Shown here in pieces: positions 5,985-14,986 of a stretch of DNA of 23,565 nucleotides. This DNA is from Pseudomonadota bacterium (GTDB lineage Bacteria; Pseudomonadota; Gammaproteobacteria; Burkholderiales; Burkholderiaceae_D). The stretch's first letter is position 1, and every line of letters starts with the position of its first letter. The translations under genes and the position numbers were made by a program. Location of the stretch: the NCBI GenBank assembly GCA_023420795.1, contig JAEZVM010000061.1, forward strand, positions 1-23,565. The letters are read 5' to 3'. The notes beneath the pieces are model-generated. The model worked only from the letters and a program-made list of their open reading frames with translations. It did no database searches and had not been told where the DNA came from.

Positions 5985-8510
5985 TTATATTGTCTGACCG
6001 CTGGCCTGCTGCCTGACACCGGGCGCTACCTCGCCCACCTGTGGAACCCTGCGCAAGCGCAATGCGTTAACCACAACAATCGCCGAACTGAGCGACATGC
6101 CGATGCCCGCCATCCAGGGATTTAGCCAGCCCAACGCGGCCGCCGGTATGGCCGTCGCGTTGTAAAGTGTTGCCCAGCCGAGATTCTGCTTAATGACCAC
6201 CATGGTCTGCGAAGCCGCTTCGCTGGCCTCCGCAACCGCACCCACCCGCTCCGAGAGCAGTACGGTATCCGCATGTGTCTGCGCCAGTGCCGCGCCGTTG
6301 CTCATTGCAAATGAAACATCGGCAGCGCGCAGCACGGCTGCGTCGTTGATGCCGTCACCAACCATCGCCACCACAGCGCCGTTAGCCTGCAGACGCTGTA
6401 CGAATTCCAGCTTCTGATCCGGCAGGAATTCACCGTATGCGGCCGGAATACCCAGTTCGCGGGCGACCCGCTGCGTCACGCCCTGCTGATCACCGCTCAG
6501 CAGAATGACATTCTTGCCACGCGTCAGAAAATGCTCGACGACCTGTTTCGCATCCGGGCGAATCGCGTCCGCAAAGTCGAAACGCGCCAGCCAGCGACCA
6601 GTCGAACCGAGATAAACCGGCGTCAACCCGCTGTCCGTTGAGGCAGGTGGCGGGCAACCGGTGATTTCCGCCACAAAAGCTGCTGAGCCGAGTCGATAGC
6701 GCTTGCCGTCGATCATGCCGTTCAAGCCCTGACCTGCTACTGACTCGATGTCAGTTGCAATCAGGTTGGCGGTGTCGATACTTTGCCGTTGCGCCCCTTC
6801 GATCAGCGCTGTTGCCAGCGGGTGCGCACTGGATGCCTCAAGCGCCGCCGCCGCTCGCAGACACCAGGTATCCGATTCAGTACCAAACGTGTCGATATGG
6901 CGCAATGCAGGCCGCCCGAGCGTCAGCGTTCCAGTCTTGTCGAAGATGACATGCGTGGTGCGATGCAGTGTTTCCAGCACATGCGGCTGCACTACCAGCA
7001 CCCCCTGGCGCACCAGTCGGTCGGTAGCCGCCGCCAACGCACTCGGGGTCGCCAGCGACAGCGCGCAGGGGCAGGAAACCACCAGCACGGCAATTGCGAT
7101 CGGCCATGCCCGAGACGGATCGACCCATTGCCAGGCAAAAAAGATAATCACGGCAAACAGCAGCAGCACTCCAACAAACCATGCTGCGACCTTGTCGGCC
7201 CAGAGCGAAAGTTGCGGCTTGGACTGTCCGGCACGCTCGATCAGTTTGACCAGCGTGGACAGAGTGCTGTCGCGCGCCAGCTTGGTGACCTTGATCACGA
7301 TAGGCTGCACTGCATTGACCGCCCCACCCGGCAGCGCATCGCCGACGTTCTTCGGTTGCGGCCTGCTCTCCCCTGTCAGCAGCGACAGATCGATTGCAGT
7401 GCTGCCTTCGACGATCACGCAGTCGGCGGCAATTGCCTCGCCCGGCTTGACCAGTACGATATCGCCCTCAGTCAGTTGTGCCGCCGGAATCGTCTCCGGC
7501 GTGCGGTCGGCCGGGTAGCCCGGCAGGCGCGCCGCCGACGCCGGCATTGCATGCTGCAAGCGTTCCAACGCGGATGCCGCCTTGCGCCGCGCAACCAGCT
7601 CCAGGTAACGGCTGCACAGCAGCAGGAAAATGAACATAGTCACCGAGTCGAAATACACGTCGCCTGTGTTGGCGACTGTCGCATATACGCTGCCGATGAA
7701 AGCTGCCGCGATGCCAAGCGCGACCGGCACATCCATGCCGAGCGCACGGCTCTTCAGATTTGCCCAAGCTCCCTTGAAGAACGGCACTGCGGAATAGAAC
7801 ACTGCAGGGAGGGTCAGCAGGAGACTGGCCCAGCGCATCAGGCCTTCCATGTCCGCGTCCATCGTGCCGTCACTAGCGAGATAGACCGGCACCGCGTACA
7901 TCATTACTTGCATCATCGACAGGCCGGCGACAAATACCTGCCGGAAGAGCGTTTTGGACGCGCGACGCAGTTGCTCGCCGTGTCTTACCGCGTCGAACGG
8001 GAAAGCGGTGTAACCCACTTCGCGCACTGCTTTCAGGATGTCGCTCGGCTTGCAATTCTCCTTGTTCCAGCGAACATGCAGCCGTTCGGTTGCTACATTG
8101 AGATTGAGCGCCTGCACTCCCTGCACCGCTCCAAGGCGTCGTTCGATCAGCCACACGCATGCGGCACAGCGAATGCCGTCCACCGAAAAAACGGCTTCGC
8201 AACTGTCTGCGCTTTCGTCAGTATTGCTCACGAACTGCCCCAGCACTTCCGGAGCGTCATACAGCTTCAATTCGGCAGGAACAAGCGAGGCCTGATCGGC
8301 GGTCGGCGAGTAGCTGTTCCGGTTCTGGTAGTAGTCGGAAAGACCGTTGTCAACGATGGCTTGCGCAACCGCTTCGCAGCCGGGGCAACACATTTCGCGC
8401 GCCTCTCCGCCGATGTTGACGTTCCAGTGAGAACCGGCCGGCACCGGCAGGCCGCAATGGAAGCAGGATGACGCGGCGGTATCGCCGCCCTGGACGAGGG
8501 AAGCGCTCAT
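5985..8510 (-). CDS. ccoI: CcoI/FixI copper-exporting P1B-type ATPase
   Basis: This 841-residue P-type ATPase has the CcoI layout. An N-terminal Cys-rich zinc-finger-like segment (CFHC at 16-19, CCPGC at 41-45) is followed by an HMA domain with CAAC at 115-118. About eight membrane helices follow, with the CPC ion-translocation motif at 480-482. The TGES actuator motif is at 379-382, the phosphorylated Asp is D524 in DKTGTLT, an HP motif lies in SSAHPLA, and GDGINDAA marks the hinge. CcoI/CopA2-type pumps move Cu(I) slowly to the periplasm for insertion into CcoN rather than for detoxification. Its ATG shares one base with the stop of the upstream SafE-like gene (TGATG), showing tight coupling, and ccoS follows by 15 bases. 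Confidence 0.97.
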   Translation of the reverse strand: MSASLVQGGDTAASSCFHCGLPVPAGSHWNVNIGGEAREMCCPGCEAVAQAIVDNGLSDYYQNRNSYSPTADQASLVPAELKLYDAPEVLGQFVSNTDESADSCEAVFSVDGIRCAACVWLIERRLGAVQGVQALNLNVATERLHVRWNKENCKPSDILKAVREVGYTAFPFDAVRHGEQLRRASKTLFRQVFVAGLSMMQVMMYAVPVYLASDGTMDADMEGLMRWASLLLTLPAVFYSAVPFFKGAWANLKSRALGMDVPVALGIAAAFIGSVYATVANTGDVYFDSVTMFIFLLLCSRYLELVARRKAASALERLQHAMPASAARLPGYPADRTPETIPAAQLTEGDIVLVKPGEAIAADCVIVEGSTAIDLSLLTGESRPQPKNVGDALPGGAVNAVQPIVIKVTKLARDSTLSTLVKLIERAGQSKPQLSLWADKVAAWFVGVLLLFAVIIFFAWQWVDPSRAWPIAIAVLVVSCPCALSLATPSALAAATDRLVRQGVLVVQPHVLETLHRTTHVIFDKTGTLTLGRPALRHIDTFGTESDTWCLRAAAALEASSAHPLATALIEGAQRQSIDTANLIATDIESVAGQGLNGMIDGKRYRLGSAAFVAEITGCPPPASTDSGLTPVYLGSTGRWLARFDFADAIRPDAKQVVEHFLTRGKNVILLSGDQQGVTQRVARELGIPAAYGEFLPDQKLEFVQRLQANGAVVAMVGDGINDAAVLRAADVSFAMSNGAALAQTHADTVLLSERVGAVAEASEAASQTMVVIKQNLGWATLYNATAIPAAALGWLNPWMAGIGMSLSSAIVVVNALRLRRVPQVGEVAPGVRQQASGQTI

Positions 8511-9286
8511 CAGTGCCCTCCTGGGGCCGGCGTTACACAGATCGCATCGAGCCAGCCAAGCGACAGGCCGTTGGCAGCGCGTACCAACCCGAGCAAACCA
8601 AAGGAAAGAATGATGAGACCGCTGGCAACGCGGACCCAGCGCTTGCGCGTCCAGATCTGCAGACGCGAGCCCAGCATGCCCATGGAAACAAGCACCGGCA
8701 AGGTGCCGGCGCCGAATGCCAGCATCACCATCGCGCCGGATGTCGCGGAGCCGCTCATCATGGCAGTCAGCAGCACGCTATACACCATGCCGCAAGGAAC
8801 CCAGCCCCACAAGCCGCCGAGCGCAAAGGCCTTTGCAAGGTTATCGACCGGCAGCAGATGCTTCATCAGCGGCTGCAGGCGGCGCCATACTAGATGACCA
8901 ACAGCCTCCAGCCGGGCCAGGCCGCGCCATGCGTCCATCAGATACAGGCCGAGAGCGATCAGCATCAGATTGGCCAGCCAATATCCGCCGATCTGCAGCG
9001 AAGAGACAAAAGAAAGAGTGCGAGCGCCTTGGGCGACACCGCCTGCAATGGCACCGGCGATTGCATAGCTGACAATGCGACCGGTATTGTAGGCGGCGAC
9101 CCGCATCGCATCGCCGAGCACGGCAGGTTGCGCCACCGCGCCTGAACCATTGGTGACAGCGACCGGAAATGGCCGCCGGTTTGGAGTAACCGAGAACGCA
9201 CTTACAATTCCGCCACACATGCCAACGCAGTGAACACCGCCCAGCAGGCCGATCATGAAAACGGAAAGAAGGTGTAAATCGGTCAC
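8510..9286 (-). CDS. SafE/TauE-like six-helix membrane protein of the cbb3 cluster
   Basis: This 258-residue protein has six predicted helices and the N-terminal signature GGVHCVGMCGG. The signature is typical of the DsbD-like/sulfite-exporter-TauE branch that sits beside ccoI in many Proteobacteria. A second family block, GWVPCGMVYSVL, lies at mid-protein. The conserved Cys and Met residues suggest metal (copper) handling for cbb3 assembly, but the substrate is not shown by sequence. The start is GTG at 9286. It has no clear ribosome site and is directly preceded in frame by TAA, so the start is less secure; an ATG 10 codons later is the alternative. The stop overlaps ccoI by one base. The label sulfite exporter is a family name only. 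Confidence 0.85.
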   Translation of the reverse strand: MTDLHLLSVFMIGLLGGVHCVGMCGGIVSAFSVTPNRRPFPVAVTNGSGAVAQPAVLGDAMRVAAYNTGRIVSYAIAGAIAGGVAQGARTLSFVSSLQIGGYWLANLMLIALGLYLMDAWRGLARLEAVGHLVWRRLQPLMKHLLPVDNLAKAFALGGLWGWVPCGMVYSVLLTAMMSGSATSGAMVMLAFGAGTLPVLVSMGMLGSRLQIWTRKRWVRVASGLIILSFGLLGLVRAANGLSLGWLDAICVTPAPGGH

Positions 9287-9307
9287 TTATCGATAACTAT
9301 CATTGAC

Positions 9308-9329
9308 GCCGGCAGGACGTCATGCCGGC
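9308..9329 (-). terminator. Hairpin between hemN and the SafE-like gene
   Basis: GCCGGCA (9308-9314) and TGCCGGC (9323-9329) form a perfect 7-bp GC-rich stem with an 8-base loop, about 30 bases past the hemN stop. There is no T-run on either strand. It could be an mRNA-end stabiliser or a weak terminator. Confidence 0.35.
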
Positions 9330-9357
9330 AGAACGGCCGACATTATCGCCGATTTCG

Positions 9358-10785
9358 TCAGATTGTTTTTGAATAGGGTATCCGTTCCATCTTCACCGCG
9401 CGCTTCATGCCCAGGTAGCGGTCGAATATCATGCAGATGTTACGGATCAGCAGACGGCCTTTCGGCGTCACGGTCAGCCAGTCGGAATCGAGGGTCAACA
9501 GTCCATCGGCTTCCAGCTCGCGCAGTTTTTCGATCTCTTTCGCAAAATAGTTGGCAAAAGTGATCGGATGCGCCTGCTCCAGCGAACGGATGGACAATTC
9601 AAAATTGCACATCAGCATCTGGATGATGATACGTCGCAATAGATCATCGACGCTGAGTTTGGTTCCGCGCGTGATCGGCAGTTCACCCTGCTCGATGCGC
9701 TCGTAATACGCCTCCAGCGTCTTCTCATTCTGGCTATAGGTGGAACCGACCGCGCTGATCGCCGACACGCCGCAGGACACCATCTCCGCTTCTGCATGCG
9801 TGGAATAGCCCTGAAAGTTGCGATGCAGCCGGCCCTGACGCTGCGCCACCGCAAGGTCGTCGTTGGGTTTGGCGAAATGGTCCATGCCGATATACACATA
9901 GCCGGCATCCGTCAGGCGCTTGATGCACAGCGCCAGCATGTCGAGCTTGGTTTCGCCGCTCGGCAGCTCATCCTCATTGATGCGGCGCTGCGGCTTGAAC
10001 AAGGCCGGCATGTGCGCATAGTTGTAGATCGAGATGCGGTCCGGGTTGGCTGCAATTACCTTGGTCAGCGTCTGCCCCATCGTGATCAGGTTCTGCTTCG
10101 GCAGACCGTAGATCAGGTCGATGCTGATCGAGCGGAAGCCGGCCTCGCGCGCGGCGTTGATCACGGCCAGCGTCTGCTCTTCCGGCTGGATGCGGTTGAC
10201 TGCCTTCTGCACCTCGGCATCAAAATCCTGCACGCCCAGGCTGATGCGATTGAAGCCCTGCGCCCGCAGCGTATGGACACGTTCCGGCGAGACGGTACGC
10301 GGATCGATCTCGATCGAATACTCGCCGGATTCGTCGGTGGCGAAGCGGAACCATTTGCGCAGATGCGCCAGCAGATCGCCCATCTGCTCATCGTTGATAT
10401 AGGTTGGTGTCCCACCGCCGAAGTGCAGCTGCTCGACATGATTCATCTCGGCAAACAGCTTGCCCTGCATGTCGATCTCGCGCTTCAGGTAGGTCAGGTA
10501 GACCTCGGCCTTGCTGCGATTCTTGGTGATGATCTTGTTGCAGGCGCAGTAGTAGCAGAGCTTGTCGCAGAACGGGATGTGGACGTAGATCGACAGCGGA
10601 TTGCGCGCTCCCATCGCACGCACGCTGTTCACCGCCTGCAGGTAATCCCCCATCCGAAAGTCTTCGGTAAAGCGATCCGCGGTTGGGTAAGAGGTGTAGC
10701 GCGGACCTTGCTGGCTCAGCTTGCGAATCAGCGCGGCATCGAACTGGACCGCCGGGGATGGTACTGCGTTTGCGGGAACTGCCAT
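9358..10785 (-). CDS. hemN: Oxygen-independent coproporphyrinogen III dehydrogenase
   Basis: This 475-residue radical SAM enzyme converts coproporphyrinogen III to protoporphyrinogen IX without oxygen, supplying haem for the cytochromes around it. The 4Fe-4S/SAM motif is C73-x3-C77-x2-C80 with a further C82 (PFCDKLCYYCAC), the true HemN pattern rather than the HemW pattern. HFGGGTPTY follows as the SAM-binding glycine motif. The N-terminal GPRYTSYPTADRF block is also diagnostic of HemN. The start at 10785 has AGGAG 9 bases upstream. Length is close to the 457 residues of the E. coli enzyme. An FNR-type box about 86-99 bases upstream of the ATG, with a matching -10, indicates anaerobic induction. 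It lies downstream of nnrS but appears to have its own promoter. Confidence 0.97.
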   Translation of the reverse strand: MAVPANAVPSPAVQFDAALIRKLSQQGPRYTSYPTADRFTEDFRMGDYLQAVNSVRAMGARNPLSIYVHIPFCDKLCYYCACNKIITKNRSKAEVYLTYLKREIDMQGKLFAEMNHVEQLHFGGGTPTYINDEQMGDLLAHLRKWFRFATDESGEYSIEIDPRTVSPERVHTLRAQGFNRISLGVQDFDAEVQKAVNRIQPEEQTLAVINAAREAGFRSISIDLIYGLPKQNLITMGQTLTKVIAANPDRISIYNYAHMPALFKPQRRINEDELPSGETKLDMLALCIKRLTDAGYVYIGMDHFAKPNDDLAVAQRQGRLHRNFQGYSTHAEAEMVSCGVSAISAVGSTYSQNEKTLEAYYERIEQGELPITRGTKLSVDDLLRRIIIQMLMCNFELSIRSLEQAHPITFANYFAKEIEKLRELEADGLLTLDSDWLTVTPKGRLLIRNICMIFDRYLGMKRAVKMERIPYSKTI

Positions 10786-10841
10786 CTATTTTTACTCCTG
10801 CTGTCGAACGCCCAGGGCGGGCGCTTTTTGACTGGTGTGGG

Positions 10842-10884
10842 AGTGTACAGATGCGAAGCAGACAATCACCTTGATCTACGTCAA
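10842..10884 (-). promoter_or_regulatory. FNR-type class II promoter of hemN
   Basis: TTGATCTACGTCAA at 10871-10884 matches the FNR consensus at 9 of 10 positions. On the minus strand a -10-like TACACT (10847-10842) follows, which puts the start point near 10835 and the box centre near -42. That is the usual activating position. The leader would then be about 50 bases, ending in the AGGAG site of hemN. Confidence 0.8.
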
Positions 10885-10942
10885 AAAGGTCGGGATTGAA
10901 TCGTGTAGCGCAAAGCAGATGCTTTGTCAATCGCCCTTAAGA

Positions 10943-10979
10943 GAGACAGCGGTTGCGTCAACGACGCAACCGCTGTCTC
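10943..10979. terminator. Perfect 16-bp hairpin between nnrS and hemN
   Basis: GAGACAGCGGTTGCGT (10943-10958) pairs without mismatch with 10964-10979 around a 5-base loop. It lies 39 bases past the nnrS stop and upstream of the hemN FNR box, so it probably ends the nnrS transcript. It lacks a T-run on either strand (TCTTAAGGG follows on minus), so it may need Rho or act as an RNA-end stabiliser. Confidence 0.6.
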
Positions 10980-11017
10980 AGGGGGCTTTCGAAGAAGTAT
11001 CGGATCTCGTCAGGCGA

Positions 11018-12214
11018 TCAGCCATCGCGACCATCAATGCGCGCACTCGCCAGATATGGCCCATATACCGCCACATACAGCAGGAAGGCGCAGGACCAGC
11101 AGACTGCGGCGATGATCAGCATGCTCGACCGCAATCCCAACCCCTCAACGGCGGCAAGCAGGCGCGCAATGACACCAGCCTGGATCAGCAGATACATGAT
11201 CAGCTCACTGGTGCCCGCACTCAGCGGCCGCCCGGTGTGGCCTAGCGCAGTGCGTGTGATCATGCCGATGATGAGGCCAGCCATGGAGCCGACTGCCAGT
11301 GCATGGAACGCCGCGCTGCTCGACACCACATTGATGGCCGCGAGCGCCAGCATAAGAAAACCCAAGGGTATCCACGCATACGACACATGCAGAATCCATA
11401 GCAGAGGATTGCTCACGGTGCGATGCGGCTTCCATCCCGCCAGCCGGACGATCTGCGCGCATGCGGCTGCAAAGGCGAGCGCCGTAGCCAGTGGCGCAGG
11501 CGCGTGGACTATCCATGCGAGCGCGGCGAGAGCTGTCAGGGTGAGGCAGATGCGGTCGCGCTTTGCATCGGTAACCGGCTTCAGACCGGGAATCCCGTTG
11601 GCGGTAAAACCGGGAATGACGCGACCGCCGATGACGGACTCGATCATCACCACAATGAGAATCGCCGCATGGATCGACGTGACGGAAGACATGCTCAACC
11701 AACCGAGCACCGCGGCGTGAAACAGCACATTTACTGTCGTGAGCAAACCGAGAAGGCCAACCAGGAACAGGTTGCGCTTGTTGCCCGTACGTTGCAGCAC
11801 ACGATAGAGCGGCCAAGCGGCCAGCGGGATGAACAGCAGATCGATCACTGCCGCCAGCCATGCCGGAGCGCATAGCATCGCCACGCGGCCGGCGATCCAG
11901 AGCGCGGCAAGCGCAGCAAGATGTCCACGACGCGGCGTCCAGAGCCCGGTCCAGTTGCGCCCTGCAGTGAACAGGAAGCCGATGATGACCGCAATGGCGA
12001 AACCGAACACCATCTCATGCATGTGCCAGTTCAGATCGACGCGCGTCAGCACCTGCGCCATGCCGAAATAGCGGGCAATCCACAGCGGCACACTGATGGC
12101 CGCGAATGCTGCCGCAAGCAGATAGAAAGGCCGGAAGCCGAGGCGAAACAAGGGATGATGCGCCAGCGTCTGCTTTTCCTGTGCCTGCGGTTCTTCGATG
12201 GTGAGTAGGCTCAT
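11018..12214 (-). CDS. nnrS: NnrS family haem/copper-linked NO-response membrane protein
   Basis: This 398-residue, roughly 12-helix membrane protein matches NnrS. It has the N-terminal HHPLFRLGFRPFYLLAAAFA block, NWHMHEMVFGFAIAVIIGFLFTAGRNWTG, and GGRVIPGFTANG in mid-protein. GMITRTALGHTGRPL lies near the C-terminus. NnrS proteins carry haem and copper and protect cells against nitrosative stress, limiting iron-nitrosyl damage. The exact chemistry is unsettled. The start at 12214 has GAGGA 6 bases upstream. A near-perfect palindrome resembling an NsrR operator lies 13 bases upstream of the ATG, overlapping a plausible -10. This suggests derepression by NO. The gene is bounded by a terminator after the upstream pat gene and by a 16-bp hairpin downstream. 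Confidence 0.95.
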   Translation of the reverse strand: MSLLTIEEPQAQEKQTLAHHPLFRLGFRPFYLLAAAFAAISVPLWIARYFGMAQVLTRVDLNWHMHEMVFGFAIAVIIGFLFTAGRNWTGLWTPRRGHLAALAALWIAGRVAMLCAPAWLAAVIDLLFIPLAAWPLYRVLQRTGNKRNLFLVGLLGLLTTVNVLFHAAVLGWLSMSSVTSIHAAILIVVMIESVIGGRVIPGFTANGIPGLKPVTDAKRDRICLTLTALAALAWIVHAPAPLATALAFAAACAQIVRLAGWKPHRTVSNPLLWILHVSYAWIPLGFLMLALAAINVVSSSAAFHALAVGSMAGLIIGMITRTALGHTGRPLSAGTSELIMYLLIQAGVIARLLAAVEGLGLRSSMLIIAAVCWSCAFLLYVAVYGPYLASARIDGRDG

Positions 12215-12226
12215 CTCGATTCCTCA

Positions 12227-12249
12227 AAGATTCATTATGGATGAATCTT
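12227..12249 (-). promoter_or_regulatory. NsrR-like operator overlapping the nnrS promoter
   Basis: AAGATTCAT and ATGAATCTT form a perfect 9+9 inverted repeat with centre TATGG, 23 bp in all. This follows the NsrR layout (AAGATG-type outer halves, 11-1-11), with T in place of G at position 6. On the minus strand a -35 TTGCTT, a 17-base spacer and -10 TAAGAT run directly into the palindrome, so a bound repressor would cover the -10 and start point. Assignment to NsrR is an inference from motif and target gene. Confidence 0.72.
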
Positions 12250-12281
12250 ATAGTGCATCCGCGGCGAAAGCAATATTAAAC

Positions 12282-12304
12282 GCGCATGCCAATCCGGCAA
12301 GCGC
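12282..12304 (-). terminator. Terminator immediately after the pat-like gene
   Basis: On the minus strand GCGC-T-TGCC-(GGATT)-GGCA-T-GCGC forms an 8-bp stem with one T-T mismatch, starting at the first base after the TAA stop of the upstream gene. GTTTAATATT follows. It insulates nnrS from the pat transcript. Confidence 0.62.
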
Positions 12305-14986
12305 TTAGCGTTGGCGCAAATCGAGTTTCAGCAAAGTCGTATCGTTATCGAGGGCGCGATGCGTTTCGAAACCCATCGACTTCACCATCCCGATCAATGG
12401 CTTGTTGTAGCTGAGTGCCTCGCCCAGGATTTCCTGGGTACCCCGCTCCCGGCAGTAACGAATAATGGTATTCATCAGAAGCCGCCCCATTCCCTTGCCC
12501 TTCAGATCGGACCGCACACTGATCGCGAACTCGGCGCTGACATTGTCCGGATCGAAGATGACGCGTGCCACGCCCAGCATCTCCTGCATCCGGTCCGCCC
12601 CAGTTCTGACGGCGATGAACGCCATTTCTCGGTTGTAGTCGATCTGGGTCATGCGTGCGAGTTGCGCATTAGACAATTCACGCATGCGCACAAACATGCG
12701 CATGCGAACATCCTCCGGGTCGAGGGAATTGAAGAACTCGGTGTAGCAAGGCCCGTCCTCCGGCTTGATCGGCCGCACCAGAATCGGCTCGCCCTGCCAG
12801 GCAATCCATGCTTCAAGCTCTTCCGGATAGGGACGAATTGCCAGACGGCCAACGCCGGATTGCTCTGCCTTCCTGACGCTGATGCGTGCGTCGAGCGCAA
12901 CCACGCCCGACGCATCGGCCAGCAACGGATTGATGTCGAGTTCGACGATCTCAGGGATATCGATGATCAGATGAGAAATCCGGATCAGTGCGTGGCAAAT
13001 CGCGTCCTGATTTGCCGCCGGACGATGGCGAAAACCGGCGAGCAGCTTCGAAATGCGCGTGCGCGATATCAGGTCTCGCGCCAGCGCCATGTTAAGTGGT
13101 GGCAGCGCCACGGCATGATCGGCGGTGACCTCCACCGCGATACCACCCTGCCCGAACAAAATCACCGGACCAAACACCGGATCGGTGGCAACGCCCAAAA
13201 TCAGCTCGTGCGCCTCGGCCTTGCGCACCATCGATTGCACCGAGAAGCCGCCCGGCCGGGCATCCGGCCTGAGTTCATGCAGGCGTCTGTTCATCGCTGT
13301 CGCCGCCGAGGCAACCGAATCCGCGTCCTCCAGATCGAGCACGACGCCGCCGATATCCGACTTGTGCACGATATCGGGCGACAGTATCTTCAACGCAACG
13401 GGAAAGCCGATCTCTTTTGCGCATTGCACCGCATCCTCAACCGTACGGGCCGCTCGCGTCGGCACCACCGGTATCCCATAAGCTGCCAGCACCTTCTTCG
13501 CTTCGGGTTCCGACAGCGCGCTTCTGCCTGCAGCGAGCACCTCTTTCACGATTGCCCGAACGGCGGCGCGATCCTCGGCAAAGGCATCGGAAACCGATGC
13601 CGGCACCTCCATTAGTAGCTTCTGGTTACGGTGATACTGCACGGTCTGCATGAAGCCGCGGGCCGCCTCTTCCGGCGTGGCATAGTTGGGGATACCGGCA
13701 TCCGACAAGATGCTGCGAGCCTGCGCCACGGAGTCGCCGCCGATCCAGCACGCGAACACATTGCGCGCCGCCGCTTTCGCCACCGGCGCCACGGCGGCAG
13801 CGATGTCTGTGCTGGACACGATCGCAGTGGGCGCGTGAATGAGCAGGATCGCATCCACATCGGGCTCCGATAGCATGGCCTCCATGGCCCCGACGTAGCG
13901 TCCGGCAGGAGCATCGCCGACGATATCGACCGGATTGTCCCGCGACCAGGCAGCTGGCAGGATCTTGTCGAGTTTCTGTAACGCTTGCGGCGACAGGCTC
14001 GCAAGGCAACCCTGCTTGCCGATCAGCGCGTCGGTCGCCATCACACCGGGACCGCCGCCATTGGTAATGATTGCCAGCCGGTCGCCCTTGGCCGGCCGCG
14101 ACCGAGCAAGCGTCTCGACCGCGTCGAACAGATCCAGAGTTGTATAGACCCGCAGCATGCCGGCGCGACGGATCGCTGCGTCATAAACATCGTCGGAGCC
14201 GGTCAATGCACCGGTATGCGAAGCAGCCGCCTTGGCGCCCTCGGGCATCCGGCCCGCCTTGATGACAAGCGTTGGTTTGCTGCGGGCTGCCGCGCGTGCA
14301 GCGGACATGAACTTGCGCGCATCGGAGATTGCTTCCATGTAGAGCAGGATTGCGCGGGTTTCCGGATCGCTGGCCAGATAGTCGAGTACATCACCGAAAT
14401 CGACATCCGCCTTGTCACCGAGCGAAATGAATTTCGAAAAACCGATGCCGCGCGATTTTGCCCAGTCCAGCACGCCCGTCACCATTGCGCCCGACTGCGA
14501 TACGAAAGCGATCTTTCCCGGCAGTGCACCGGCATGGGCGAAGCTCGCATTGAGACCGATTCCCGGCACCAGAAGCCCGACGCAGTTCGGCCCAAGGATG
14601 CGCAACAGATGCGGCTTGGCCGCTGCCAGCATCAGGTCCCTGATACTCCGTCCGCGCATATCCCTGGTTGCACTGAGGCCTGCGGTCAGCACGATGGCCG
14701 CCTTGGTGCCGAGCTTGCCCAGATCGCCGATGATGCCGGGCACCGTCGCCGGTGGCGTGCAGATGATCGCGAGATCAGGAGGGCTGGGCAGCCTGGAGAC
14801 AGACGGATAGACCTTCAGTCCGGACAAGTTCTCGTATTTCGGATTGACCGGCATGATCGGACCGCTGAAGCCTCCCGCCAGGAGATTCTGCAGCACGGTA
14901 GCGCCCAGGCTCTGTGGTCTGGAGGAGGCGCCGATGAGAGCAACGGAAGCAGGTTCGAAAAGATGCTTCAGGTTTCTGATGCTCAT
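12305..14986 (-). CDS. Acyl-CoA synthetase (ADP-forming)/GNAT fusion, PatZ-like protein acetyltransferase
   Basis: This 893-residue fusion has the layout of protein lysine acetyltransferases of the Pat/PatZ (YfiQ) type. A CoA-binding Rossmann domain (about 5-135, ASVALIGASSRPQSLGAT) is followed by succinyl-CoA-ligase-like domains (about 150-460). An ATP-grasp domain (about 490-700, with GFPVALKILSPDIVHKSDIGG) precedes a C-terminal GNAT domain (about 735-893). The acetyl-CoA loop RSDLKGKGMGRLL is visible. His257 in the SHTGALTGSDDVYD block lies where ADP-forming acyl-CoA synthetases carry their phosphohistidine, so catalysis in the synthetase part cannot be ruled out. Known homologues acetylate and inactivate acetyl-CoA synthetase and other proteins. 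The start at 14986 has GGGAG 8 bases upstream. It is divergent from the universal stress gene, with an FNR-type box in the shared gap. Confidence 0.9.
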   Translation of the reverse strand: MSIRNLKHLFEPASVALIGASSRPQSLGATVLQNLLAGGFSGPIMPVNPKYENLSGLKVYPSVSRLPSPPDLAIICTPPATVPGIIGDLGKLGTKAAIVLTAGLSATRDMRGRSIRDLMLAAAKPHLLRILGPNCVGLLVPGIGLNASFAHAGALPGKIAFVSQSGAMVTGVLDWAKSRGIGFSKFISLGDKADVDFGDVLDYLASDPETRAILLYMEAISDARKFMSAARAAARSKPTLVIKAGRMPEGAKAAASHTGALTGSDDVYDAAIRRAGMLRVYTTLDLFDAVETLARSRPAKGDRLAIITNGGGPGVMATDALIGKQGCLASLSPQALQKLDKILPAAWSRDNPVDIVGDAPAGRYVGAMEAMLSEPDVDAILLIHAPTAIVSSTDIAAAVAPVAKAAARNVFACWIGGDSVAQARSILSDAGIPNYATPEEAARGFMQTVQYHRNQKLLMEVPASVSDAFAEDRAAVRAIVKEVLAAGRSALSEPEAKKVLAAYGIPVVPTRAARTVEDAVQCAKEIGFPVALKILSPDIVHKSDIGGVVLDLEDADSVASAATAMNRRLHELRPDARPGGFSVQSMVRKAEAHELILGVATDPVFGPVILFGQGGIAVEVTADHAVALPPLNMALARDLISRTRISKLLAGFRHRPAANQDAICHALIRISHLIIDIPEIVELDINPLLADASGVVALDARISVRKAEQSGVGRLAIRPYPEELEAWIAWQGEPILVRPIKPEDGPCYTEFFNSLDPEDVRMRMFVRMRELSNAQLARMTQIDYNREMAFIAVRTGADRMQEMLGVARVIFDPDNVSAEFAISVRSDLKGKGMGRLLMNTIIRYCRERGTQEILGEALSYNKPLIGMVKSMGFETHRALDNDTTLLKLDLRQR

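Noticed and set aside
6783..8471. Plus-strand 562-residue open frame opposite ccoI
   Set aside because: It is Arg/His/Gln-rich with no recognisable motif or ribosome site. The minus-strand ccoI has all P-type ATPase motifs. Long antisense frames are common in GC-rich genes.
9287..9296. TTATCGATAA palindrome just before the SafE-like start
   Set aside because: It is a perfect 10-bp palindrome, but short and AT-rich, and expected by chance. It matches no regulator site I can name.
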